Assembly (NCBI GenBank): GCA_014381945.1
Contig: JACNKQ010000043.1
Coordinates: forward strand, 52,200 to 116,199
Direction of reading: 5' to 3'
Origin: Actinomycetota bacterium
GTDB taxonomy: Bacteria; Actinomycetota; Acidimicrobiia; Acidimicrobiales; MedAcidi-G1
Length of the DNA: 64,000 nucleotides
The notes under the pieces are model-generated. The model did not search any database, was not told the origin of the DNA, and worked only from the letters and a program-made list of their open reading frames with translations. A program made the translations under genes and the position numbers. This document shows, in pieces, positions 50,224 to 59,692 of the stretch; the first letter of the stretch is position 1, and every line of letters starts with the position of its first letter.

Positions 50224-51180
50224 ATGACCGACGCCTCCAATCCACAGCCGCTGGGCGGCAACGAGATGCCCCGTTACGGCGGCATCGCCACGTTCATGCG
50301 CCTGCCCGGCCGCACCGACCCGGCCGACCTCGACGTGGCCGTCGTCGGCGTACCGCTCGACACCGGCACATCGAACCGGCCCGGCGCCCGCTTCGGGCCC
50401 CGCGGCATCCGCGACGAGTCCGTGCTGTTGCGCCCCTACAACATGGCCACCCGGGCGGCGCCGTTCGACAACCTCCGCATCGACGATGTCGGCGACGTGG
50501 CGGCCAGCCCCTACGACCTGTTGGCCGCCGTCGACGCCATCGAGGCGTACTTCGACTCGCTGCTCGGACACGGCCTGGTCACCGCTGCCATGGGGGGCGA
50601 CCACACGGTCGTCCTGCCGATCCTGAAGGCCATGGCCAAGCGGCACGGTCCCGTCGGCCTCGTCCACATCGACGCCCACACCGACATCAACGACACGATG
50701 TACGGCTCCAAGATCGCCCACGGCACCCCGTTCCGGCGGGCCGTCGAGGCCGGCATCCTCGACTGCGACCGGGTCGTCCAGATCGGCGTGCGCGGCACCG
50801 GCTACGCCGCCGACGACTTCGACTGGTCCCGCGATCAGGGCTTCCGGGTGGTCCAAGCCGAGGAATGCTGGTACCGCAGCCTCGAACCGCTCATGGCCGA
50901 GGTGCGCGAGCAGGTCGGCGGCGGGCCCGTCTACCTGAGCTTCGACATCGACGGCCTCGACCCGGCCTATGCCCCGGGCACCGGCACCCCCGAGGTCGGT
51001 GGCCTCACCATGCCGCAGGCCCTCGAGGTCATCCGGGGCTGCCGGGGACTCGACCTGGTCGGCTGCGACGTGGTCGAGATCGCCCCCATCTACGACACCA
51101 GCGGGATGACCAGCCTCGTCGGCGCCAACCTGCTCTACGAGATGCTCTGCGTGCTCCCCGGTGTCCAGACCCGGGGCTGA
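50224..51180 (+). CDS. speB: Agmatinase-like ureohydrolase
   Basis: This 318-residue ureohydrolase has binuclear manganese ligands H127 (GGDHT), D150/H152/D154 (IDAHTD) and D241/D243 (SFDIDGLDP). It should cleave a guanidino compound to urea and an amine or amino acid. The DTGTSNRPGARFGP segment is common to agmatinase, guanidinobutyrase and guanidinopropionase. Specificity among agmatine, 4-guanidinobutyrate and 3-guanidinopropionate is uncertain. It begins the plus-strand operon with an MFS permease and an aminotransferase. This fits conversion to putrescine or an omega-amino acid and then transamination. Confidence 0.91.
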   Translation: MTDASNPQPLGGNEMPRYGGIATFMRLPGRTDPADLDVAVVGVPLDTGTSNRPGARFGPRGIRDESVLLRPYNMATRAAPFDNLRIDDVGDVAASPYDLLAAVDAIEAYFDSLLGHGLVTAAMGGDHTVVLPILKAMAKRHGPVGLVHIDAHTDINDTMYGSKIAHGTPFRRAVEAGILDCDRVVQIGVRGTGYAADDFDWSRDQGFRVVQAEECWYRSLEPLMAEVREQVGGGPVYLSFDIDGLDPAYAPGTGTPEVGGLTMPQALEVIRGCRGLDLVGCDVVEIAPIYDTSGMTSLVGANLLYEMLCVLPGVQTRG

Positions 51181-52387
51181 AACCGCACCGCCGGCGGTCA
51201 GCGGCGGACCGGGGCTGCTCCCCTACTTCCTGATCCTCGGCGGCATGTCGGCGGGCCTGGCGTCGATCATGACCCTGCTGGCCGAACTACGCAACGAGCT
51301 CGGCTTTTCGGAGGCAGGCATCGGCCTGGCCATCGGCTCCGGGTTCGGTGCAGCCTTCGTGGCGACCCTCGTCATGGCACCCCATGCAGACCGGGGTCGG
51401 GCCCCGGCGTTGCTACGGGCCGGCATCGCCCTCGGAATCTGCGGCATGATCCTGTTGGCCGTCGGAGATCAGCTCTGGCACTTCGTGGTGGGTCGGATCG
51501 TGTTCGGGTTCGCCCTGGGGACCGCCGGCCCGGGCGCCCGACGCACTGTCATCGTGGCCGACCCCGACAACCTGGGCCGCAACATGGGACGGCTCGGCGC
51601 CTGGGACGTCGGTGGTTTCGTAGTGGGACCCGTGGTTGCCGCCGGGCTGAACGAAATCGGCGGGTTTCGGCTGACCTTCTGGGTGATGGCCGGCCTGCTG
51701 GTCCTGTTGTTCCCTGCCTCGTTCCGGGCGAAGCCCGACACGGCAGCACGGGACACCGAGGGCCTCGGCCTGCGCGGGCTGATGCAGATCCGCCGCCTCG
51801 TCGGGGCCTTCTTCGTAGTTGCCGCCTATTTCGTGTTCATCGGAGCCATGGAGGCGGTCTGGATCCTCGAACTCGACACCCGCGGTGCCTCCAGCATGGC
51901 CATCGGCATCGGCCTCACGATGGCGGCCCTGCCGATCCCGCTGCTCTCACCCTGGGGCGGCACGCTGGCCCAGCGCTACGGTGCCCGCCGCTGGGCGATC
52001 GGCAGCCTGGCCCTGCTCTGTCCGATGATCATCCTCTACGGGATCGTGCCGGGGGTAATCGGTCTGCTGATCGTGACGATGCTCACCTCCGTTCTTGAAG
52101 GGTTCGGGTTCCCCTCGGCGCCGATGCTTGTGGCCGCTGCGGTGACCGAGGCGCGACAGGCGTCGGCTCAGGGCCTCATGGGCGCCGTCGAGTTGGCGAC
52201 AGGAGCCGTCGCCGCAGTCGCCTTCGCCGCCCTCTACGGTGCCACCGACGACCTGACGGTCTGGATGGTCACCGCAGGTGTCATGGCCGTCCTCCTGGCA
52301 GTCGGTGCCGTCTTGACCCGTCCCCCGGATCGGCAGCCCGTGCGACCCGGCGTACCCTTCAACCTGATCAGGAGGCTCTTCGAATGA
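51161..52387 (+). CDS. MFS transporter
   Basis: This 408-residue major facilitator has twelve predicted membrane helices. It starts at a GTG (51161) inside the last 20 bases of the ureohydrolase gene. The N-half contains an MFS-like A-motif region around APHADRGR, and the C-half has the counterpart GGTLAQRYGARR. It overlaps the following aminotransferase by four bases (ATGA). In this operon it most likely moves the guanidino or amino compound handled by its neighbours. Importer versus exporter is not clear. Confidence 0.9.
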   Translation: MSRPGAETAPPAVSGGPGLLPYFLILGGMSAGLASIMTLLAELRNELGFSEAGIGLAIGSGFGAAFVATLVMAPHADRGRAPALLRAGIALGICGMILLAVGDQLWHFVVGRIVFGFALGTAGPGARRTVIVADPDNLGRNMGRLGAWDVGGFVVGPVVAAGLNEIGGFRLTFWVMAGLLVLLFPASFRAKPDTAARDTEGLGLRGLMQIRRLVGAFFVVAAYFVFIGAMEAVWILELDTRGASSMAIGIGLTMAALPIPLLSPWGGTLAQRYGARRWAIGSLALLCPMIILYGIVPGVIGLLIVTMLTSVLEGFGFPSAPMLVAAAVTEARQASAQGLMGAVELATGAVAAVAFAALYGATDDLTVWMVTAGVMAVLLAVGAVLTRPPDRQPVRPGVPFNLIRRLFE

Positions 52388-53589
52388 CCAACGCCCTACT
52401 CCATCCCTTCTCGCCGCCGAGCATGCCCGAGCGTGATTTCCTGGACATCGTGCGCGGCGAGGGTTCCCTCGTCTACGACGCCGCAGGCAGGGACTACGTG
52501 GACGGCATCGCCAACCTGTGGCTCTGCCAGATCGGCCACGGGCGCACCGAGGTCATCGACGCAGTCGCCACCCAGATGCGCCAGATCGAGGCCTACAACA
52601 CGTTCGCACCGTTCACAAACGGACCAGCCGCCCGAGTCGCCGAGATGATCGTCGAACGCTCGCCGCTTCCCGACGGCCGGGTGTTCCTCGGCTGCTCCGG
52701 TTCTGAGGCCGTCGACACGGCGCTCAAGGTAGCCCGGCAGTTCCAGCAGCGCCGTGGGCAGGCCGATCGCCAGGTGATCGTGCGCCGCACGAACGGCTAC
52801 CACGGCACCAACTTCGGCGGCACCTCAGCGCAGGGCATCGCCCCCAACCGGGAGGGCTGGGGCGACCTGGTCCCCCACTTCATCGAGGTCCCCCACGACG
52901 ACCTCGAAGCCGCCGCCTCGGTGTTCGCCGAACACGGCGACCGGATCGCTGCCGTTCTGACAGAACCCGTTCAGGGTGCCGGCGGGGTGTATCCGCCGGT
53001 CGACGGCTACCTCGAGGGCCTGCGTCGGCTGTGTGACGACAACGGCGCCCTGCTGATCTTCGACGAGGTCATCTGCGGGTTCGGCCGCACCGGCGAATGG
53101 TTCGGTGCCCAGACGTTCGGGGTCACCCCCGATCTCATCACCTTTGCCAAGGCCGTCACCTCGGGCTACCAGCCCCTTTCCGGTGTGATCCTGTCGAGAA
53201 GCGTCTGCGACGAGTTCGAGGAGCCCGGTTTCCTACTCCGCACCGGCTACACGTATTCCGGCCACAACGCCTCGTGTGCCGCCGGCATCGCCAACATCCA
53301 GATCATCGATGACGAGGGCCTCGTGGGCCGCGCCAACCACATCGGCGAACGCCTTCGCGAGGGCCTTGCCGCCCTCCAGGGCGACGGCCTCATCGAGTCG
53401 TGGCGTGGAATGGGAGCCATCTACGCCGCCGAGTTGGGCCGCGATGCCATTCCACCCCGCAATGCCATCCTCGAACAGGGTGTGATCATCCGGCCAATGG
53501 GCACATGCCTGGCCATCTGCCCGCCGCTGGTGATCACCGACGACGAGATCGGTCGCATCATCGACACCATGGCGGCTGCCCTGAAGTAG
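52384..53589 (+). CDS. Class III aminotransferase (omega-amino acid type)
   Basis: This 401-residue PLP enzyme has the Schiff-base lysine in TFAKAVTSG, the cofactor Asp in FDEVICGF and the phosphate loop CSGSEAVDT. It is distinct from the two other class III aminotransferases in the window. Overlap with the MFS gene and membership of the ureohydrolase operon suggest it deaminates the product of that enzyme, for example 4-aminobutyrate, beta-alanine or putrescine. It converges with the Lrp-type regulator 18 bases downstream. Confidence 0.91.
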   Translation: MTNALLHPFSPPSMPERDFLDIVRGEGSLVYDAAGRDYVDGIANLWLCQIGHGRTEVIDAVATQMRQIEAYNTFAPFTNGPAARVAEMIVERSPLPDGRVFLGCSGSEAVDTALKVARQFQQRRGQADRQVIVRRTNGYHGTNFGGTSAQGIAPNREGWGDLVPHFIEVPHDDLEAAASVFAEHGDRIAAVLTEPVQGAGGVYPPVDGYLEGLRRLCDDNGALLIFDEVICGFGRTGEWFGAQTFGVTPDLITFAKAVTSGYQPLSGVILSRSVCDEFEEPGFLLRTGYTYSGHNASCAAGIANIQIIDDEGLVGRANHIGERLREGLAALQGDGLIESWRGMGAIYAAELGRDAIPPRNAILEQGVIIRPMGTCLAICPPLVITDDEIGRIIDTMAAALK

Positions 53590-53607
53590 CGGCAGCTCCG
53601 GTCGGCG

Positions 53608-54078
53608 TCAGCCGGTGCCCCAGGAGAACGTGAGCTTCTCCATCTTGAGGATCGAGAAGACCTCGGTGGAGGTGACCCCCTCGATGGTGCGGACCCGATC
53701 GTTGACAAGTTCGAGCAGGGCGTCGTTGTCGGTGCAGATCAGCTCGGCGAGAACGTCGTAGCGGCCTGCGGTGATCAGCACGTACTCGGACTCGGTCATT
53801 GCTGCGATGTCGGCGGCCACCCGCCGGACATCGCCGGCGACGGTGATGCCGACCATGGCCTGTGTCGTCAAACCGAGGCTGAGCGGGTCGGAGACGGCCA
53901 CAATCTGGATCACGCCGCGGTCGAGCAGGCGGTTCACCCGCTGTCGGACCGCTGCCTGCGAGAGGCCGACCTTCGGAGCCAGCCGGGCATAGGCCATGCG
54001 GCCGTCGACCTGGAGCTCGCTGATGATCGCCTTGTCGACGTCATCGAGAGCGAAGACCTCGCTGCGTGGCTCGGACAC
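53608..54078 (-). CDS. Lrp/AsnC family transcriptional regulator
   Basis: This 156-residue regulator starts at a GTG (54078). The N-terminal HTH is clear (LQVDGRMAYARLAPKVGLSQAAVRQRVNRL), and a RAM ligand-binding domain follows. It binds DNA as an oligomer and senses an amino acid or amine. It is 5 bases after the aminotransferase stop, at the end of the polyamine-transport operon, and so is an excellent candidate to control it. A 10-bp inverted repeat inside the divergent potA/oxidase promoters (59590-59625) is a possible target. Confidence 0.93.
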   Translation of the reverse strand: MSEPRSEVFALDDVDKAIISELQVDGRMAYARLAPKVGLSQAAVRQRVNRLLDRGVIQIVAVSDPLSLGLTTQAMVGITVAGDVRRVAADIAAMTESEYVLITAGRYDVLAELICTDNDALLELVNDRVRTIEGVTSTEVFSILKMEKLTFSWGTG

Positions 54079-54083
54079 GGCGG

Positions 54084-55454
54084 TCAGACCTCCAGTTCCG
54101 CCATGGCTTCGGTGAGGGCCGTGCGCAGCTTGGCGTTGATCTCCTCGAACTGTTCCGGGCCGGCGATGAGCGGCGGCGAGAGTTGGATGACCGGTTCGCC
54201 CCGGTCGTCGGCACGGCAGATGAGTCCCAGCTCCAGCAGCCGGTTGGAGAGGAAACCTCGCAGCAGGTGCTCGCGCTCGTCGTCGCTGAACGATGCCCTG
54301 GTGTCACGGTCGCGCACCAGCTCTATGCCGTAGAAGAAGCCCTCGCCGCGGATGTCGCCGACGATCGGCAGGTCCATGAGATCGTCGAGGGCTGCCCGGA
54401 AGGCCACTTCGTTGGCCTGGACGTGCCCGACGATGTCCTCGTCTTCGAAGATCTTGAGGTTGGCGAGCGCCACGGCGCAGCTCACCGGGTGGCCGGCGAA
54501 GGTGATGCCGTGGAGGAAGGACTCACCGGTGCCGACGAACGGTTCTGCGATCCGGTCGCTCACGATCATTGCCCCGAGGGGCGCATAGCCGGAGGTGAGG
54601 CCCTTGGCCGACGTGATGATGTCGGGCTGGTAGCCGTAGCGCTCGCAGCCGAACATGTGCCCGATGCGACCGTAGGCGCAGATGACCTCGTCGGAGACCA
54701 GCAGCACGCCGTGGCGGTCACAGATTTCGCGCACCCGGTCGAAGTATCCGGGTGGCGGCACGAAGCAGCCGCCGGCGTTCTGCACCGGTTCGAGGAACAC
54801 GGCGGCGATGGTCTCCGGGCCTTCGCTCAGGATGGCCTCTTCGATGGCGTCGGCGGCGTGCAGGGAGCAGTGCGGCTCGTCCTGGCAGGTCTGGCAACGG
54901 TAGTGGTTGGTCTCGGGCACCTTGACGGCGCCGGGCACCAACGGCTCGAACATGGTCTTGATCGACTCGAGGCCGGTGATGGAAAGGGCTCCCATGGTGG
55001 TGCCGTGGTAGGCGAGGTTGCGGCTGATGACCTTGATGCGGTCGGGCTGGCCGATCTGCTTGAAGTACTGACGTGCCAGCTTCCATGCCGACTCGACCGC
55101 TTCGGAACCGCCGGTGGTGAAGAAGACCCGGTTCAGGTCGCCGGGGGCCAGGGACGCCAACTTGGCAGCCAGCTCGATGGCGGTCGGGTGCCCATAGGTC
55201 CAGATCGGGAAATAGCCCAGGGTCGCCGCCTGGTCGCCGGCCGCACGGGCGAGTTCGGGCCGACCATGGCCCAGCTGGCTGACGAACAGCCCGGCCAGGC
55301 CGTCGAGGTAGCGGTTTCCCTTCGAGTCCCAGACGTAGCAGCCGTCGCCCCGCTCGATGACGTGCATGCCGTCGACCTCGTTGCCGAGCACGCTGAACTG
55401 TCCCCATAGGTGCCGTCTGGCCAGATCGGCCAGTCGTTGGTGGTTGTCGGTCAT
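54084..55454 (-). CDS. Class III aminotransferase (putrescine/omega-amino acid type)
   Basis: This 456-residue transaminase has the PLP lysine in SAKGLTSG, the cofactor Asp in SDEVICAYGR and FTTGGSEAVE. It carries a small insertion with CQTC and HC cysteine/histidine pairs (about residues 184-193, YRCQTCQDEPHC) that could bind a metal. It resembles the SpuC-like putrescine-pyruvate aminotransferases. The polyamine importer genes upstream in the same operon support a role in putrescine or related amine catabolism. A 14-bp hairpin separates it from the potD-like gene. Confidence 0.91.
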   Translation of the reverse strand: MTDNHQRLADLARRHLWGQFSVLGNEVDGMHVIERGDGCYVWDSKGNRYLDGLAGLFVSQLGHGRPELARAAGDQAATLGYFPIWTYGHPTAIELAAKLASLAPGDLNRVFFTTGGSEAVESAWKLARQYFKQIGQPDRIKVISRNLAYHGTTMGALSITGLESIKTMFEPLVPGAVKVPETNHYRCQTCQDEPHCSLHAADAIEEAILSEGPETIAAVFLEPVQNAGGCFVPPPGYFDRVREICDRHGVLLVSDEVICAYGRIGHMFGCERYGYQPDIITSAKGLTSGYAPLGAMIVSDRIAEPFVGTGESFLHGITFAGHPVSCAVALANLKIFEDEDIVGHVQANEVAFRAALDDLMDLPIVGDIRGEGFFYGIELVRDRDTRASFSDDEREHLLRGFLSNRLLELGLICRADDRGEPVIQLSPPLIAGPEQFEEINAKLRTALTEAMAELEV

Positions 55455-55486
55455 CGTCTCGTCCTCGTTCTGTGAATCCGGGCCGG

Positions 55487-55519
55487 GCCGGCCCCGGGGC
55501 GTGATGCCCCGGGGCCGGC
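55487..55519. terminator. 14-bp hairpin between binding-protein and aminotransferase genes
   Basis: GCCGGCCCCGGGGC (55487-55500) pairs perfectly with 55506-55519 over a 5-base loop. No T-run follows. It probably attenuates transcription or stabilises the 3' end of the transporter mRNA, reducing expression of the downstream aminotransferase and Lrp genes. Confidence 0.65.
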
Positions 55520-55550
55520 TCCCGGAGGGGCCGTTGGAAAACCCTTTGGG

Positions 55551-56639
55551 CTAGCTGCGAGCCCTGGAAAGGGCGTCGGTGAAGTTGATCTCGAAGTCAC
55601 CCGTATCTGAGATGAACTCGAGCTTCGACATGTCCGTCGGGTAGATGATCGTGTTGTCCAGGACCTCCTGGTCGATGAACTGTTCCGAAGCGGCGTTCGG
55701 GCTGGCATACCAGTTGAAGTTGGTCAACTGGGCGCCGTTCTCCGCATCGAGCAGGAAGTTCATGAATGCGAACGCCGTGCACGGGTGCGGGGCATCAGCG
55801 AGAACAGCCATGTTGTCCACCCAGATGGTGCCGCCCTCGTCAGGCACGAAGTAGTCGTATTCGCTGTCACCCTCCTCGAAGTCCCAGAGGAAGTTGCCGC
55901 TGTAGCCGTGGCCCACGATGGTCTCTCCGGTGACCATCAGGTCGCCGTACTGGTCGGAGTCGAACGCAGCCACGCGGCTGACCGCGTCAGCGATGACCTG
56001 TTCGGCTTCGGCCAACTCGGATTCGCTGGTCGAGTTGAGCGAGTAGCCCAGGTACTTGAGCGCAGCGCCCATGGTCTCGCGCGGATCATCGAGGATCGTG
56101 ATCTTGCCCGCAAGCCCGAACTCCTCGGCCAGGCCAGCGTCGAACAGCAACCCCCAGGTGTGCGGGACCTCGCCGGTCACACCGATATCGACACCGATAC
56201 CGGTGGTTCCCCACTGGTAGGCGGAGGTGTAGACGGCCCCCGGGTCGTACGGCGGGTCCTCGAACGTCTCGGAGACGTTCGGCTTGTTCGGTACCGCAGC
56301 TGCCTGAACCGGTTGGATCATCGCCTCGGAGATGAGTATCGAGACCATGTAGTCGGACGGGATGATCATGTCGTAGCCAGATGCCCCTACCTCGACCCTT
56401 CCGAACATCTCCTCGTTTGAGGGATAGAAGTCCTCGGTCACCGTGACGCCGAACTGCTCCTCGAAAGCGGTGATCAGATCGGGGTCCATGTATTCGGACC
56501 AGTTGTAGAAGTTGAAGTCGCCATCGGTTTCACCGACCTTGCACTGCTTGAATGCCGATGCTTCTTCGTCGCTGCCACATGCTGCGGCTGTCACGCTGAA
56601 CACACATACCAGTGCGAACAGCCTCATCCATTTGTTCAT
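55551..56639 (-). CDS. potD: Polyamine ABC transporter substrate-binding lipoprotein
   Basis: This 362-residue PotD/PotF-like periplasmic-type protein has a lipobox, AAAC, at about residue 21, so it is a membrane-anchored lipoprotein. The mature part begins with the family motif FNFYNWSEYMDPDLI and continues with GYDMIIPSDYMV. The ATG at 56639 has a GGGAGGA ribosome binding site. Permease and ATPase genes immediately upstream complete the importer. The ligand could be putrescine, spermidine or a related amine, consistent with the catabolic genes on both sides. Confidence 0.93.
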   Translation of the reverse strand: MNKWMRLFALVCVFSVTAAACGSDEEASAFKQCKVGETDGDFNFYNWSEYMDPDLITAFEEQFGVTVTEDFYPSNEEMFGRVEVGASGYDMIIPSDYMVSILISEAMIQPVQAAAVPNKPNVSETFEDPPYDPGAVYTSAYQWGTTGIGVDIGVTGEVPHTWGLLFDAGLAEEFGLAGKITILDDPRETMGAALKYLGYSLNSTSESELAEAEQVIADAVSRVAAFDSDQYGDLMVTGETIVGHGYSGNFLWDFEEGDSEYDYFVPDEGGTIWVDNMAVLADAPHPCTAFAFMNFLLDAENGAQLTNFNWYASPNAASEQFIDQEVLDNTIIYPTDMSKLEFISDTGDFEINFTDALSRARS

Positions 56640-56682
56640 CGGGTTTTCCTCCCCATTCTCCGGGTGCCCGGCGGTTGCCGGG

Positions 56683-57537
56683 TCACTTACCCTTCTGCGA
56701 GCTGGTCGCCCGCTCCAGGACCAGCGACGCGACGACCAGGGCCATCGACGCCACAAGAATGACAACGGACACTGCATTGATCAGGGGGCTGACCCCTTTG
56801 CGCAGCATCCCGAACACGTAGACCGAGACAGGGGTGGCGCCCACACCCGAAACAAAGCTGGAGACCACGACGTCATCGAGAGACAGCGTCACGGCCAGCA
56901 GGGCGCCACCGAGCACGCCCGGCATGATCTGCGGCAGCGTGACGCGCCGAAAGACCTGCCACCGGCTGGCGTAGAGGTCGGCAGCCGCCTCCTCCATGGA
57001 CGCATCGAGGCCGGCGAGGCGTGCTCTGACTACAACGGAGACGAACGAGATGTTGAAGGCCACGTGGGATAGGACCAGCTTTTCGAGGCCGTCGGTGAGG
57101 TCCACTCCGGGGATGACGTTGAACAACTCTGCCGTCTCCCCGAAAAAGACCAGCATCATCACGGCCATCGTGACGTCGGGGATGATGATCGGCAGGTAGA
57201 GAACGGCGTCGAAGGCCTTCTGTCCCCACCATCTGAACCGCTCGATGGACAGGGCGGCAAGCGTGCCGAGCACCACCGAGATGACCGTCGAGGCGACGCA
57301 GACCTTGACCGAGATCCAGATGGACCGCTGGATGTTGTCGTTGGCGAGGAAGTCGCCGTACCAGGACAGCGAAAAGCCGGTCCACTTGCCTACCACGGCG
57401 CTCTTGTTGAACGAATAGACGACCAGCACGACGATCGGCGCATAGAAGAACACGAAGACCAACAGGGAATGGGCGCGCAGCAACCATCTGCTGTAACCCA
57501 TCGGCTCGGCGGTCGACCGGGCGACGCCCTTGCCCAT
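56683..57537 (-). CDS. potC: Polyamine ABC transporter permease (PotC-like)
   Basis: This 284-residue permease has six membrane helices. The coupling loop (EEAAADLYASRWQVFRRVTLP) and LSLDDVVVSSF are typical of PotC/PotI. It lies between the PotB-like gene (34 bases upstream) and potD (43 bases downstream). The ATG at 57537 has an AGGA site at good spacing. It should form a heterodimeric channel with PotB. Confidence 0.92.
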   Translation of the reverse strand: MGKGVARSTAEPMGYSRWLLRAHSLLVFVFFYAPIVVLVVYSFNKSAVVGKWTGFSLSWYGDFLANDNIQRSIWISVKVCVASTVISVVLGTLAALSIERFRWWGQKAFDAVLYLPIIIPDVTMAVMMLVFFGETAELFNVIPGVDLTDGLEKLVLSHVAFNISFVSVVVRARLAGLDASMEEAAADLYASRWQVFRRVTLPQIMPGVLGGALLAVTLSLDDVVVSSFVSGVGATPVSVYVFGMLRKGVSPLINAVSVVILVASMALVVASLVLERATSSQKGK

Positions 57538-57571
57538 CAGCGGGTCCTCCGCTCCGGTGTCGTCTGGTCGA

Positions 57572-58447
57572 TCACAGGGTCCTCCCGCCCTGGCGGAAGT
57601 AGATGAGCGTTCCGACCAGCATCACGCCGAGCACGACCACGGACAGCGAAGCACCCAGAGGGCCGTTTCGGGCATCCAGGAACTGATCGACGATGTAACT
57701 CCCCATCAACCCCTTCTTGTTGCCGCCGAGGATGGCCGGGGTGACAAAGGCGCCGAACGATGGGACGAATACGAGGATCGAGCCGGCGATGACCCCGGGC
57801 CTCGAGAGCGGCCACACAACGCGTCGAAACGCCATCCAGCCGCTGGCGTAGAGGTCGCGTGCGCCCTCGACAAGGCTCCAGTCGATGCGCTCGATAGATG
57901 CATAGAGAGGCAGCACCATGAACGGCAGGTAGCCGTAGACAAGGCCGAGGATGACCGCATTGCTCGTGAACAGGATCCGGCCGTCGCCGAGCCCCACTGC
58001 CGACACCATCTGTGTGAACAGGCCGTCGCTGTCGAGCAGCACCCTCCAGGCATAGGTACGGATCAGGAAGTTGGACCAGAACGGGATCATGACTCCGACG
58101 AGCATCATGTTGCGAACAGCAGGGCTGCGCGTCGAGATGAAATAGGCCAGCGGATAGGCCAACACCAGGCAGACAACTGTGGTGAGGACCGCTATCCACA
58201 GTGATCTGAATGCCACGGCCCTCACGACGTCCTCACCTAGACGCCGGTAGGCCTCGACGTTCCAGTCGTTGAGTTCGGTTCGGCCGCTCCTGGTCCGGGT
58301 GGCGAACGAGTAGGCGATGACTATCCCGAGCGGGATGACGAAGAAGACCAGCAGGTAGACGATCGCCGGGAGGCCGAGCAGAAAGCCCTGGCGGGACTTG
58401 GCCCGCTCGGCCTGGTGCTCGAGGCCCTGCGTCGCTACGGCTGGCAT
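57572..58447 (-). CDS. potB: Polyamine ABC transporter permease (PotB-like)
   Basis: This 291-residue permease has six helices with family segments FWSNFLIRTYAWRVLL and VEGARDLYASGWMAFRRVVWPL (coupling loop) and FVPSFGAFVTPAILGG. The start at 58447 shares one base with the PotA stop (TGATG), so the two are translationally coupled. It is the first of the two channel subunits after the ATPase. Confidence 0.92.
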   Translation of the reverse strand: MPAVATQGLEHQAERAKSRQGFLLGLPAIVYLLVFFVIPLGIVIAYSFATRTRSGRTELNDWNVEAYRRLGEDVVRAVAFRSLWIAVLTTVVCLVLAYPLAYFISTRSPAVRNMMLVGVMIPFWSNFLIRTYAWRVLLDSDGLFTQMVSAVGLGDGRILFTSNAVILGLVYGYLPFMVLPLYASIERIDWSLVEGARDLYASGWMAFRRVVWPLSRPGVIAGSILVFVPSFGAFVTPAILGGNKKGLMGSYIVDQFLDARNGPLGASLSVVVLGVMLVGTLIYFRQGGRTL

Positions 58448-59517
58448 CAGCCGACCACCACCGAAGTGTGGCCGGCGTCGAACGAGACCGTGACCTCGTC
58501 GCCGGGTCCCCGGCGCTCGCCTGCCAACGACGCCGGGCACCGGACCTCGAGGTGCATCCAGTCGATGGAGACCGAATAGATGACGGCATTGCCGAGGTAC
58601 ACGACCGAGTCGACTATCCCGTCGAGGCGGTGGCGCCCGTCGGGGGCATGATCCCGATTGTGCACCGTGAGGCGCTCTGGCCGCACGGTGACCGCAATTG
58701 TGGTTCCGTCGGCATGGCCGGTCGACACACGTAGCCGGTCGCCGTTGGCGAGGACGATCTCATCGCCGCTGGCCACTGTGGCTTCGAGGAAGTTGGTGCG
58801 ACCGATGAAGTCGGCGACGAAACGGGTGGTTGGCCGCTCGTAGATGGCCTCCGGCGTGTCGATCTGGAGTAGTCGACCCTCGTGCATGACCCCGATGCGG
58901 TCGCTCATGGTGACCGCCTCCTCCTGGTCGTGGGTGACGTAGACGAAGGTGATGCCGACCTCGCGTTGGAGGTTCTTGAGCTCGATCTGCATCTGTTGGC
59001 GGAGCTTCAGGTCGAGGGCACCGAGTGGCTCGTCGAGTAGCAGCACCTCGGGTCGGTTCACAAGCGCCCGGGCCAGAGCCACCCGCTGCTGTTGGCCGCC
59101 GGAGAGTTGGCCGGGCTTTCGGTGTCCCATCCCACCCATCTCGACGAGGTCGATGGCCCAGTCGATCAGGTCGGAACGCTCGTCCCTTACGACCTTGCGC
59201 ATCTCGAGGCCGAATCCGATGTTGGCTCGCACGTTCATGTGCGGAAAGAGGGCGTAGCTCTGGAAGACGGTGTTGACAGGTCGCCGGTTGGGTGGGCGCA
59301 GTCCCATCTCCTCTCCGTGGATACTCAGAGAGCCCCGGGTGGGGAGTTCCAAGCCGGCGATCATGCGCAGGGTTGTGGTCTTGCCGCAGCCCGACGGTCC
59401 CAGGAGGGAGAAGAACTCGCCGTCGGTGATGGTCAGGTCGATGTTGTCGACGGCGACGACATCGCCGAAGCGCTTGGTCACGCCCTGCAGTTCGACGGCG
59501 ATCGTTGCTTCGTCCAT
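58447..59517 (-). CDS. potA: Polyamine ABC transporter ATPase (PotA-like)
   Basis: This 356-residue ATPase has Walker [11 protein letters not shown]-loop [11 protein letters not shown], signature LSGGQQQR, Walker [12 protein letters not shown] and switch VTHDQEE, plus the C-terminal TOBE domain typical of PotA/PotG. The ATG at 59517 has GGGGGAA upstream. It is the first gene of the minus-strand polyamine operon and is divergent from the FAD oxidase at 59693. A promoter and inverted-repeat operator are visible in between. Confidence 0.94.
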   Translation of the reverse strand: MDEATIAVELQGVTKRFGDVVAVDNIDLTITDGEFFSLLGPSGCGKTTTLRMIAGLELPTRGSLSIHGEEMGLRPPNRRPVNTVFQSYALFPHMNVRANIGFGLEMRKVVRDERSDLIDWAIDLVEMGGMGHRKPGQLSGGQQQRVALARALVNRPEVLLLDEPLGALDLKLRQQMQIELKNLQREVGITFVYVTHDQEEAVTMSDRIGVMHEGRLLQIDTPEAIYERPTTRFVADFIGRTNFLEATVASGDEIVLANGDRLRVSTGHADGTTIAVTVRPERLTVHNRDHAPDGRHRLDGIVDSVVYLGNAVIYSVSIDWMHLEVRCPASLAGERRGPGDEVTVSFDAGHTSVVVG

Positions 59518-59581
59518 GGTGTGGTGGTTCCCCCTGGTCGTACCCTCGTAGCAGATCTTCACACAGGCGACGAGTGCCCGC

Positions 59582-59641
59582 ATAGTAGTGATTCCGTTGC
59601 TTCTGCGCAAGATGACAACGGAATCGTTCTTCGACTACCTT
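59582..59641. promoter_or_regulatory. Divergent promoters with 10-bp inverted repeat
   Basis: GATTCCGTTG (59590-59599) pairs perfectly with CAACGGAATC (59616-59625). On the minus strand TTGCGC (59605-59610), a 17-base spacer and TACTAT (59582-59587) form a promoter for potA, with the left arm in its spacer. On the plus strand ATGACA (59612-59617), an 18-base spacer and TACCTT (59636-59641) form a promoter for the oxidase, with the right arm over its -35. One regulator could control both genes. Confidence 0.65.
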
Positions 59642-59692
59642 TCAGTCAACCGATCCCATGGTCGCCAACCAGACCTTGCCAGGAGCCGACAC

